From CAZQYC01 sp043746555 (GTDB lineage: Bacteria; Pseudomonadota; Gammaproteobacteria; Steroidobacterales; Steroidobacteraceae): a stretch of 5,512 bases of DNA. Under the pieces are notes generated by a model, which made no database searches, was not told where the DNA came from, and worked only from the letters and a program-made list of their open reading frames with translations. Positions within the stretch are counted from its first letter, which is position 1; each line of letters opens with the position of its first letter. Both the position numbers and the translations under genes were made by a program. The stretch is taken from positions 1 to 5,512 of the forward strand of contig JAYTQU010000399.1 in NCBI GenBank assembly GCA_043746555.1, given 5' to 3'. Shown here in pieces: positions 1-5,512 of this stretch.

Positions 1-144
1 CCCGACAGAAAAGTCGCCGAAACTCTGCGCTTGCTCAACCGCAACATCCGCCTCGTCTTCGACTATCTGCTCATGACCGAAAACTCCCGCCGCACTACCC
101 GTCGCACTGCATCCAACCCCCCGCACACCGCAGCGCCAGCTTGA
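1..144 (+). CDS. 3' end of an unidentified protein-coding gene (partial)
   Basis: Frame 1 is open from the first base to a TGA at 142-144, giving the last 47 residues of a protein whose start lies outside the window. The first part (RLLNRNIRLVFDYLL) looks like a well-formed helix or strand with alternating hydrophobic and charged residues. The last 20 residues are rich in Thr, Arg, Pro and Ala and look like a disordered tail. I do not recognise the family. The gene converges on the FmdB gene with a 59-base gap, and no clear terminator hairpin is visible between them. That it codes is inferred from the open frame and plausible composition; the fragment is short, so a chance open frame is not excluded. 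Confidence 0.5.
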   Translation, partial: PDRKVAETLRLLNRNIRLVFDYLLMTENSRRTTRRTASNPPHTAAPA

Positions 145-203
145 TCCTCAGCATTTCAGGGAGGAGGGGAACTTAGAACAAATTTGCCGTGTCCATTTAA
201 GGG

Positions 204-653
204 CTATTTCTTCTTGGCCGGCGGTTTGGCCTTGGGCTTCGCGGCAGGCTTTTTGGAACCGCTCGATGTGTTTCTGCGAGTGGATTTCTCGGATTGGCTT
301 TTGGATTCGGGCGTCGACTTAGAGTCGGTCGATGAGTCGGTCGATTTGGTCGTCTCTTTAGTCGCTGAGGCGTCGGATTTCGTTTCGACCTTGGTATCCG
401 TCTTCGTGTCCGTCTTGGCTTCGGAACTGCTCTCCTTCTCCTCGCCAACCAAATTCCGCTTGTTTTCCTTGTCCGACTTGAAGTCCGTTTCATACCAACC
501 GCCACCTGCCAACCGAAATGCCGGCGCAGACACCAGTTTCTTCAGCGTCGCCTTCTTACAACTAGGGCATTTCTTGAGCGGCGGATCGGAAATCTTCTGT
601 AAAGCTTCGACGTAAAACTTACAGGCGGAACATTCGTATTCGTAAAACGGCAT
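204..653 (-). CDS. FmdB-family putative regulatory zinc-ribbon protein with long Lys/Ser/Thr-rich tail
   Basis: A 149-residue protein read from ATG at 653 to TAG at 204. The start MPFYEYEC is the classic opening of the FmdB/CxxC_CxxC_SSSS zinc-ribbon family. Two CxxC pairs, C8-C11 and C29-C32, should bind one zinc. After them come LKKLVSAPAFRL and GGGWYETDFK...KRNL, also typical of the family. The name comes from a regulator of formamidase/amidase genes; the role of most members is unknown, so I give no function beyond zinc ribbon. Members are usually about 70-110 residues. Here residues from about 70 on form a low-complexity tail, first Thr/Lys/Asp/Ser repeats (TDTKTDTK), then a Lys/Ala/Pro end (KKPAAKPKAKPPAKKK) resembling histone H1-like tails. 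The frame stays open upstream to 887, but the family start at 653 is preferred. The Shine-Dalgarno is weak (AAGG about 12 bases upstream). Confidence 0.9.
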   Translation of the reverse strand: MPFYEYECSACKFYVEALQKISDPPLKKCPSCKKATLKKLVSAPAFRLAGGGWYETDFKSDKENKRNLVGEEKESSSEAKTDTKTDTKVETKSDASATKETTKSTDSSTDSKSTPESKSQSEKSTRRNTSSGSKKPAAKPKAKPPAKKK

Positions 654-699
654 GGGGCAATCCGACCTTGATTCCGGGCTTGTTATTGACAGACCGCGC

Positions 700-727
700 A
701 TCATAGGGCCAAGCGGGGATTGTTCAA
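700..727 (-). promoter_or_regulatory. Candidate sigma70-type promoter for the FmdB-family gene
   Basis: On the minus strand, TTGAAC (722-727; 4 of 6 to TTGACA) lies 16 bases before TATGAT (700-705; 5 of 6 to TATAAT). This predicts a transcript starting near 693, about 40 bases before the fmdB ATG at 653. Placement and spacing are good, but the match is by eye only. If real, translation cannot start upstream in the longer open frame, which supports the start at 653. Confidence 0.4.
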
Positions 728-732
728 GGGTC

Positions 733-825
733 ATTCTCACTTCCGACGTTCGGAGCCTAAGAGCGACAATCGCTTTGTGCAAAGCGCGCAGCAGCTCGAA
801 CTGCGTTAGTTTAGGAAGTGAGAAT
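733..825. repeat. Perfect 12-bp inverted repeat spaced by 69 bases
   Basis: ATTCTCACTTCC at 733-744 is the exact reverse complement of GGAAGTGAGAAT at 814-825. The nearer arm starts 6 bases upstream of the candidate fmdB -35 box, and arm centres are about 81 bases apart. This could be a pair of binding sites for a regulator or the outer stem of a structured RNA. The space between contains smaller hairpins that exclude one another (760-776 versus 771-786). No function is assigned. Confidence 0.6.
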
Positions 826-1047
826 TCGATCGCGATCATCCATTCACTCGCTGCACTCTCCCGAAACTCAGCGCCGGAATTCGGCAAGACAGCCCGGGCT
901 CACTCCCAGGCGAGGAATTCCACGAGCGTCTACCAGCGTCGAAATCGGTAGCTCATTCTAGCCAGGCAGCAAAACCAACTGCGGCATACCGCCTAGACCG
1001 CTAAACTATGCGTCACATTTGCACAACGACGACAATTGGGGCACTCC

Positions 1048-3534
1048 ATGGCACACCGATCCATGCGGCAAAAACATTCCGCACCGAAATTCTCGCGCAC
1101 GCGCCGGCCCGATGATCTGTCGCTCGACGATTGGCAGCGCGGCCTGCGGAAGCAATTTGGACAGGAGCAGAAATTCAAATTTCAGAACATCGGGGAACAG
1201 CCCGTCTTTTCCGAGTATCGCGTCGCCAACCCGCAGAGCAAACGCTCGTACAAAGTGGCGATTCGCGGCAGGATGCCAGGCGAAAACTTCTGCGCCTGTC
1301 CCGACTTCGCCACCAATGCGCTCGGCACATGCAAACACATCGAGTTCATGCTCGCGCGATTGGCCAAGCAGCGTGGCGGCAAAGCGGCGCTAGCCGAGGG
1401 ATTTCATCCGCCGTATAGTGAAGTGTTTTTGGAATATGGTGCCGAACGCCGTGTGCGCCTGCGCGTTGGTGCCGAATGCCCATCCACGCTGTTGCCGGCG
1501 GCGCGGCGACTGTTCGATGCTACGAATCGGTGGGCGCTGCGCGATAACGGCGCTGCTGACGTTAACAGCTTCGTCAAACTTGCCGCGAATGTAGGTCACG
1601 AGTTGCGTTGTTACGACGATGCCTTGGCGTTTCTCGCGCAAGCGCGCGATGCCGATGCACGAGAGCGCGCACTCGCTGCGGCTTACCCGCGCGGCGCGGA
1701 GAGTGCAGCTTTACGCAAGTTGCTTAAAGTGCCCCTGTATCCGTATCAAGCCGAAGGCGCATTGTTCGCGGCTCGGGTTGGCCGTGTACTGATTGGCGAC
1801 GAGATGGGTCTTGGCAAAACCATACAAGCCATCGCGGCGGCCGAGCTGCTCCGCAAGCACAGTGGCGCGGAAGGCGTGCTGATCATTTGTCCCACATCGG
1901 TGAAACAACAGTGGCGTAACGAGATCAAGCGCTTCACGGATCAGGATGCGCAAGTCGTCGAAGGCGGTTACGGTCTACGCGCGAAACAGTATGCGGACGC
2001 AACCGCGATCAAGATCGTCAACTACGACGTCATTGCGCGCGACCTGCATGCGATTCAGCGCTGGTCGCCCGATATCGTCATTGTCGATGAGGCGCAGCGC
2101 ATCAAGAATTGGAACACCATTGCGGCGCGCGCGCTCAAACAGATTTCGAGTCCCTACGCCATCGTGCTCACCGGCACGCCGCTGGAGAATCGGCTGGAGG
2201 AGTTGATCTCCATCGTACAGTTCGTCGATCAACATCGCTTGGGCCCAACATGGAGGCTATTGCACGAACATCAATCTCGCGACGACGCCGGCCGCGTGAT
2301 CGGCTATCGCAATTTGGATCGCATCGGCAAAACGCTCACGCCGATTTTAATTCGCCGCCGCAAAGCCGAAGTGCTCAAGCAATTGCCCAAGCGTATCGAC
2401 AACACCTTCTTCGTGGCAATGACCGACGAACAGCGCGCGCATCACGACGACAACGGCGCCATCGTGAAACGCATCGTGTCGCGCTGGCGCAAAACAGGAT
2501 TCCTATCCGACGCCGATCAAAAGCGGCTCACGTGTTCACTCCAAAACATGCGCATGTCCTGCAACAGCACCTACTTGCTCGACGAGCAAACCGATCACGG
2601 CCGCAAAGCAGACGAACTCATTGACGTGCTCGACGATATTTTCGAGGACCCGACCGCAAAAGCGGTCGTCTTCAGTCAATGGGTACGCACGCACAAAGTC
2701 ATTCTGAAACGACTCGCCGAACGCAACTGGGGGCATGTGCTGTTTCACGGCGGCGTACCGAGTGCACAGCGCGGCGCATTGGTGGATCGTTTTCGCGACG
2801 ATCCCGAGTGCCGATTGTTCCTCTCCACCGACGCGGGTGGCGTAGGTCTCAACTTGCAACACGCTGCCGCGACCATCGTCAACATGGACCTGCCGTGGAA
2901 TCCCGCTGTGCTCGAACAACGCATCGGCCGTGTGCATCGACTCGGACAAACGCGCGCCGTGCAAGTGGTCAACTTTGTCGCCGAACACACCATCGAACAC
3001 GGCATGCTATCGGTGCTGGCGTTTAAGAAATCTTTGTTCGCCGGCGTGCTCGATGGCGGCGAAAGCGAAATCTTTATGAACGGCACGCGGCTATCGAAGT
3101 TTATGGAGAGTGTGGATGAGGTAACAAGTGCGGTGACGCCCGCAGTGCCAACCGGCGAGACAGCTTACGAAGACAACGCGGCAACGATCAGCGCTCCGAC
3201 AATATCGCAAGCGCAGGACGAGAACCTATCGACATCGATTTCACCAACACAAGAACCGAAGCCTTCCAACGCCACCGGCGAAGCATGGAGCGCATTGATC
3301 GACGTGGGACTGAAACTATTCGAGTCTTTGGCGACATCGAGTCGCGATACATCGAACGGCGATGTAGCAAAAGGGAATGGCGCGCGCGGCAACACATCGC
3401 ACGTCAACAAATCCTTTGCCATCGAAACCGATCAAGACACGGGCCGCTCCGTACTCAAACTTGCACTACCGCCGCCAGAAACGCTGCAACGCGCTACGCG
3501 TGCGCTGTCGTCGTTGTTGGAGTCGATGCGGTGA
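1048..3534 (+). CDS. SWIM zinc finger plus SNF2-family (superfamily 2) DNA-dependent ATPase/helicase
   Basis: An 828-residue protein from ATG 1048 to TGA 3534. A TTG at 1036 could add four residues; ATG 1048 is preferred because GGGG at 1038-1041 sits six bases before it. The N-terminal region carries a SWIM finger, CxC...CxH, at C82, C84, C95 and H97. The ATPase core follows with helicase motifs in order: Q-type YPYQ near 231, motif I GDEMGLGKT 250-258, Ia ICPTSVKQQW 280-289, II DEAQ 347-350, III LTGTPLEN 374-381, IV VVFSQW 540-545, V STDAGGVGLNLQ 593-604, VI QRIGRVHRLGQTR 624-636. All are intact, so it should be an active ATP-driven DNA translocase. From about 690 to 780 there is a low-complexity linker, then a short helical end. 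SWIM-SNF2 fusions are known in bacteria, but their cellular role is mostly undefined (nucleic-acid remodelling or repair is inferred). It stands alone, convergent with the broken abiE operon. Confidence 0.93.
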   Translation: MAHRSMRQKHSAPKFSRTRRPDDLSLDDWQRGLRKQFGQEQKFKFQNIGEQPVFSEYRVANPQSKRSYKVAIRGRMPGENFCACPDFATNALGTCKHIEFMLARLAKQRGGKAALAEGFHPPYSEVFLEYGAERRVRLRVGAECPSTLLPAARRLFDATNRWALRDNGAADVNSFVKLAANVGHELRCYDDALAFLAQARDADARERALAAAYPRGAESAALRKLLKVPLYPYQAEGALFAARVGRVLIGDEMGLGKTIQAIAAAELLRKHSGAEGVLIICPTSVKQQWRNEIKRFTDQDAQVVEGGYGLRAKQYADATAIKIVNYDVIARDLHAIQRWSPDIVIVDEAQRIKNWNTIAARALKQISSPYAIVLTGTPLENRLEELISIVQFVDQHRLGPTWRLLHEHQSRDDAGRVIGYRNLDRIGKTLTPILIRRRKAEVLKQLPKRIDNTFFVAMTDEQRAHHDDNGAIVKRIVSRWRKTGFLSDADQKRLTCSLQNMRMSCNSTYLLDEQTDHGRKADELIDVLDDIFEDPTAKAVVFSQWVRTHKVILKRLAERNWGHVLFHGGVPSAQRGALVDRFRDDPECRLFLSTDAGGVGLNLQHAAATIVNMDLPWNPAVLEQRIGRVHRLGQTRAVQVVNFVAEHTIEHGMLSVLAFKKSLFAGVLDGGESEIFMNGTRLSKFMESVDEVTSAVTPAVPTGETAYEDNAATISAPTISQAQDENLSTSISPTQEPKPSNATGEAWSALIDVGLKLFESLATSSRDTSNGDVAKGNGARGNTSHVNKSFAIETDQDTGRSVLKLALPPPETLQRATRALSSLLESMR

Positions 3535-3604
3535 AAGGAGTGCCGGCGGCATGAATGATGAATTTCTTTACAACTTGAGAATAACCGGCTCGTGCCGCAG
3601 ATAG
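3534..3604 (+). other. Strong Shine-Dalgarno and 17-codon ORF after the helicase; possible stub of a truncated gene
   Basis: AAAGGAG (3534-3540) overlaps the last base of the helicase stop and is followed after 10 bases by ATG at 3551. The reading frame MNDEFLYNLRITGSCRR stops at TAG 3602-3604. The ribosome binding site is the best in the window and points to a gene translated in an operon with the helicase, yet only 17 codons remain. The opening MNDEFLY resembles the start of normal-length proteobacterial proteins, so this may be the head of a gene lost when the region to the right was rearranged. It could also be a genuine tiny peptide or chance. No function is assigned. Confidence 0.35.
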
Positions 3605-3659
3605 AACTATTGTTGCCAGATAGTCGCCCCGGAGCGCCTGCGACATTCACACCCACCAG

Positions 3660-4526
3660 TCATAGATCACGAGCAACTTGGAGCACATCGCCAAAGTAAT
3701 CGCTAAGTTCTTGCACAACCAGATGCAACTCAGGTGCAGCAAGCCGATTGCGTTTTACAAATCCCAGCCACTGCTCCTGCTTTTGCAGATCGTGCGCGAA
3801 CTCGGCCGTCAATCCAATTGGCAAGCCGTTTGGAAATGACGTACCGCGGCGCGTAAAAGTGGCGCGGATAGATTGCGCAAGCAGGTCTCGGTCAAGCACG
3901 CCTTCTCGCGCGAGCGCAAGCAAATCGAAGTAATCCTTCATGCGAGTGTTGGTCGTGCCCAGATGCACAATGGCATCTAGCTTTTCTGCACACGTCGCCT
4001 CGCGTGGGTAGACCATTAACACTGGGGCTGGCATATCGGCCAACAGCGTTGGAAACGTCGACTCGACCGGTGCAGGCGTTACAACATCGCCAAACCCGAA
4101 ATCGAGTTGGATCATGCAGCGTGCGCCCGCCAGCGTGGCGACGAAGTTGGCGCGAAGTCCAACATATCTTGCATGCTCGCGGATCGATTCGATTTCAAGT
4201 GACTGCATGTCGTACGCGAGACCATCATCGGCTTCTATTTGGCAAAGCTCGCACAGCACGGATTCGATACGTGCTGCATCGGGTGAACCAAACGCCAGGA
4301 AGTCCGCATCGCGAGTGGGCCTGTGCGGATGGTCAAACCACACGCTAAACAACAACGCGCCTTTCAGCAAAAATTGGTCGCGGAACTCGGCAGTCGACAA
4401 GCGCTACAACAATCGCTCGACAGCATAGCGATCCAACGACATCTGATAGTCGTCGTTGCCAGCACGTGCCCGATCAAGCAATCGTTGGCGCACGGAGGCC
4501 GCACGATTTTGTACGACCTTCTTCAT
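3660..4526 (-). pseudogene. abiEii: AbiEii-type nucleotidyltransferase toxin, interrupted by an in-frame amber codon
   Basis: The full frame runs from ATG at 4526 to TGA at 3660, 288 codon positions, about the usual AbiEii/AbiGii length. Codon 41 (4406-4404) is TAG. Before it, MKKVVQNRAASVRQRLLDRA...DRYAVERLL matches the family N-terminus; after it, RLSTAEFRDQFLLKGA continues without a frame change. Family members normally read ERLLYRLS here, so a Tyr codon (TAC or TAT) became TAG by one substitution. The nucleotidyltransferase motifs are intact: KGA 55-57, TRDAD 71-75 (D73, D75), QLDFGFGD with D142, AEKLDA with K182, and RMKDYFDL 195-202. AbiEii toxins are NTP-using enzymes of the DUF1814/DNA polymerase beta-like fold; related toxins modify tRNA ends. 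A TTG two codons after the amber (4400) could restart translation and give a 246-residue core, but it has no visible Shine-Dalgarno. Most likely a pseudogene. Confidence 0.9.
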
Positions 4527-4527
4527 T

Positions 4528-5129
4528 TCAAGTTAGCGCCTCAAGGTACGGGCGCATAACGCGCGTCACACGACAGGCCTGCGCGGCACGCCAAAGTTCG
4601 TCCACTGTCGCGCGTCGCTTCGCGAGCACTTCCTCTTAGCGCCTCCAACGCAACGTCGAGACCAACCGTTTTCCGGAACTTAAAGCAATCCGCAACCGTC
4701 TTGGCAACCGACGTGACCCCAACGTTCACGCCGCTCAGCTTGCGTTGCTCTACACCAAATTCAAGCGCGGAATTTGAATAACGCGTAACGCGGATGGTCG
4801 GCCATTCCATACGTGGGGCACGCTGCTTGTTACCGATAGCGATCCAAACTTCGAAAGGCGCTTGAGTCGTTAGCTCGTGAATGCGGAGTGCCGTGAGGAG
4901 GCAAAAGAGCACATTGGGAGCGCGACGCGCTACGACTACGATACTTTCCTGCGACTCGGGTAGGCCGCGTCGTAAGTGCATAAAGCCCCCGCACCACTCG
5001 CTGAAGATCGCCCGATGCAACCAGCCGCGAAATCTGCGCACGCGCGAGACCCGCCGCGACAAGATCCTTGGAACGCACGGTGCCGTGTTTGCGCGCAAGA
5101 GATTTGGCGATTGAGAGAGCGAATTCCAT
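4528..5129 (-). pseudogene. abiEi: AbiEi-type antitoxin/transcriptional repressor with two +1 frameshifts
   Basis: Three frames join into one AbiEi protein. Segment 1, from ATG 5129 (MEFALSIAKSLARKHG...RVVRGLYALTT), is the N-terminal winged-helix domain. Near 4967-4961 the homology moves to another frame (LPESQESIVVVARRAPN...HELTTQAPFEVWIAI...SVAKTVADCFKFRKTVGLDVALEALR), the C-terminal antitoxin domain. Near 4636-4630 it moves again (VLAKRRATVDELWRAAQAC...VMRPYLEALT) to a TGA at 4530-4528. The span is 602 bases; removing one base at each site gives 600, that is 199 residues plus stop, a normal length. AbiEi neutralises AbiEii and represses its own operon. The stop is separated from the abiEii ATG by one base, so translation was coupled. 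As it stands, translation leaves the family frame after about 55 residues, keeping most of the DNA-binding domain but not the antitoxin domain. The start is chosen because it is the first in-frame ATG after the operator repeat. Confidence 0.9.
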
Positions 5130-5138
5130 GTCCGCAGT

Positions 5139-5185
5139 GTTCCATAGTGTCGGTAGTTTTGAAAGACCCACCGACACTATGGAAC
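5139..5185 (-). promoter_or_regulatory. Perfect 16-bp inverted repeat upstream of abiEi: likely AbiEi operator
   Basis: GTTCCATAGTGTCGGT (5139-5154) and ACCGACACTATGGAAC (5170-5185) are perfect reverse complements around a 15-base loop (5155-5169). The repeat lies 9 bases upstream of the abiEi ATG (5129) and 10 bases after the clpB stop codon. In characterised AbiE systems the antitoxin binds inverted repeats in the operon promoter and represses it; position and symmetry fit that role. The exact -35/-10 elements cannot be fixed by eye. In RNA it would form a strong hairpin at the 3' end of clpB mRNA, but no U-run follows, so an intrinsic terminator is not supported. Confidence 0.75.
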
Positions 5186-5195
5186 GGGCCAACGC

Positions 5196-5512
5196 CTACG
5201 ATTTAGTAAACGCCAACGCCCCGCCTTTCGCCGTCACTCTGATCTTTGCGCCGGGTCCAAACTCGCCGCGTAGAATTCTTTGTGCCAACGCGTTTTCCAC
5301 TTGATTTTGAATTGCCCGCTTGAGTGGACGCGCGCCATAGACCGGGTCAAAACCTGCTTCGCCCAGTTGATCGCGCGCGGCATCGTCGAGTTCCAATTGA
5401 ATGTCGCGGTCTGCTAAGCGCTTGCGCAGGTACCCAAGTTGGATATCGACAATCGAACGCAGTTGCGATTTGCCGAGTGGGTGGAAGACCACGATGTCGT
5501 CGACGCGGTTGA
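5196..5512 (-). CDS. clpB: Chaperone ClpB (AAA+ disaggregase), C-terminal 104 residues (partial)
   Basis: The frame is open from the right edge of the window to TAG at 5196. It covers the end of the second AAA+ domain: NRVDDIVVFHPLGKSQL, then the small C-terminal domain with DPVYGARPLKRAIQNQVEN, holding the sensor-2 GAR motif, and ALAQRILRGEF. These match the ClpB/Hsp104 C-terminus closely. ClpB works in the cytoplasm as a hexamer with DnaK/DnaJ/GrpE to pull apart aggregated proteins. The retained part is intact and ends at the expected point after the last beta strands, so no truncation is seen. Its 3' end directly abuts the abiE operator on the same strand, so clpB read-through could transcribe the abiE remnants. 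Confidence 0.95.
   Translation of the reverse strand, partial: NRVDDIVVFHPLGKSQLRSIVDIQLGYLRKRLADRDIQLELDDAARDQLGEAGFDPVYGARPLKRAIQNQVENALAQRILRGEFGPGAKIRVTAKGGALAFTKS

Larger units (their letters stand above)
654..1047. other. Divergent intergenic region between fmdB-type gene and SNF2 helicase gene
   Basis: About 390 bases without a supported gene. It holds a candidate fmdB promoter (700-727, minus strand) and a spaced perfect inverted repeat (733-744 and 814-825). It also has two 10-bp perfect palindromes, GATCGCGATC (828-837) and AGCCCGGGCT (891-900). Open frames exist on both strands, but their translations resemble no known family and their codon choice (AGG, AGA, ATA, CGA) is unlike the neighbouring genes. 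I found no convincing -35/-10 pair for the plus-strand helicase gene. A weak TAAACT at 1002-1007 lacks a matching -35. Confidence 0.6.

Noticed and set aside
184..615. Plus-strand open frame of 143 codons antisense to the FmdB gene, preceded by a purine-rich AGGGAGGAGGGG tract (158-169)
   Set aside because: It is the mirror of the Lys/Ser/Thr-rich FmdB tail, has no family resemblance, and the purine tract is too far from the TTG start to act as a normal ribosome binding site.
686..691. Perfect TTGACA on the plus strand as a -35 box for the helicase gene
   Set aside because: No -10 element at 15-19 bases downstream (the sequence there is CCAAGC), and it is about 350 bases from the helicase start.
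654..887. N-terminal extension of the FmdB protein in the same open frame, starting at 887 or at the ATG at 840
   Set aside because: FmdB members start at MPxYEYxC, the extension has atypical codons, and it contains the candidate promoter and the inverted repeat. A separate short leader peptide cannot be fully excluded.
652..951. Plus-strand open frame of 99 codons in the divergent intergenic region
   Set aside because: No recognisable family, composition not protein-like, and it overlaps the fmdB start and promoter.
3598..3623. CAGATAG repeated at 3598-3604 and 3617-3623 as attachment or duplication sites
   Set aside because: Seven bases only, both copies on the same side of the abiE cassette, and no matching copy near the clpB end.
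3562..3699. Plus-strand frame reading VPQIELLLPDSRPGAPATF as a continuation of the truncated gene after a frameshift
   Set aside because: It has no start codon near the Shine-Dalgarno, is preceded by a TGA in its own frame, and runs antisense into the abiEii 3' end; I cannot match it to any family.
5139..5185. The 16-bp inverted repeat as an intrinsic terminator or an insertion-sequence end
   Set aside because: No T-run follows on either strand, no transposase is present, and no second copy or target duplication is seen at the other end of the cassette.

Overview
The window looks like chromosomal DNA from a proteobacterium, most likely a gammaproteobacterium. This rests on the ClpB C-terminus and on the FmdB-type zinc ribbon, whose GWYETDFK...KRNL segment I associate with gammaproteobacterial members. 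It is an inference from remembered family sequences, not from a search.

Layout, left to right. Positions 1-144 hold the 3' end of an unidentified plus-strand gene. A 59-base convergent gap follows, then an FmdB-type zinc-ribbon gene on the minus strand (204-653). Next is a divergent intergenic region of about 390 bases, with a plausible sigma70-type promoter for fmdB and a perfect 12-bp inverted repeat spaced by 69 bases. A large plus-strand gene (1048-3534) encodes a SWIM zinc finger fused to a SNF2-family helicase/ATPase. Directly after its stop is a strong Shine-Dalgarno sequence leading into only 17 codons, possibly the stub of a lost downstream gene.

The most informative part is 3660-5185, all on the minus strand: a complete but broken AbiE (type IV) toxin-antitoxin operon. 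The antitoxin gene abiEi (5129-4528) needs two single-base corrections to read through; both lesions are +1 shifts. The toxin gene abiEii (4526-3660) has an amber codon at position 41, replacing the expected tyrosine in an ERLL-Y-RLS motif. All other family motifs are kept. The two genes are one base apart. Just upstream of abiEi lies a perfect 16-bp inverted repeat with a 15-base loop, in the place and form expected for the AbiEi autoregulatory operator. The module begins 10 bases after the stop of clpB, whose last 104 codons (5512-5196) end the window.

Taken together, ordinary housekeeping or quality-control genes (clpB, fmdB, a SNF2-type ATPase) flank a small defence/toxin-antitoxin cassette. 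The cassette keeps its operator and catalytic motifs but has lost the reading frame in both genes. The neighbouring frames are intact, so the lesions are concentrated in the cassette. I see no tRNA, rRNA, CRISPR array, insertion sequence or convincing intrinsic terminator.
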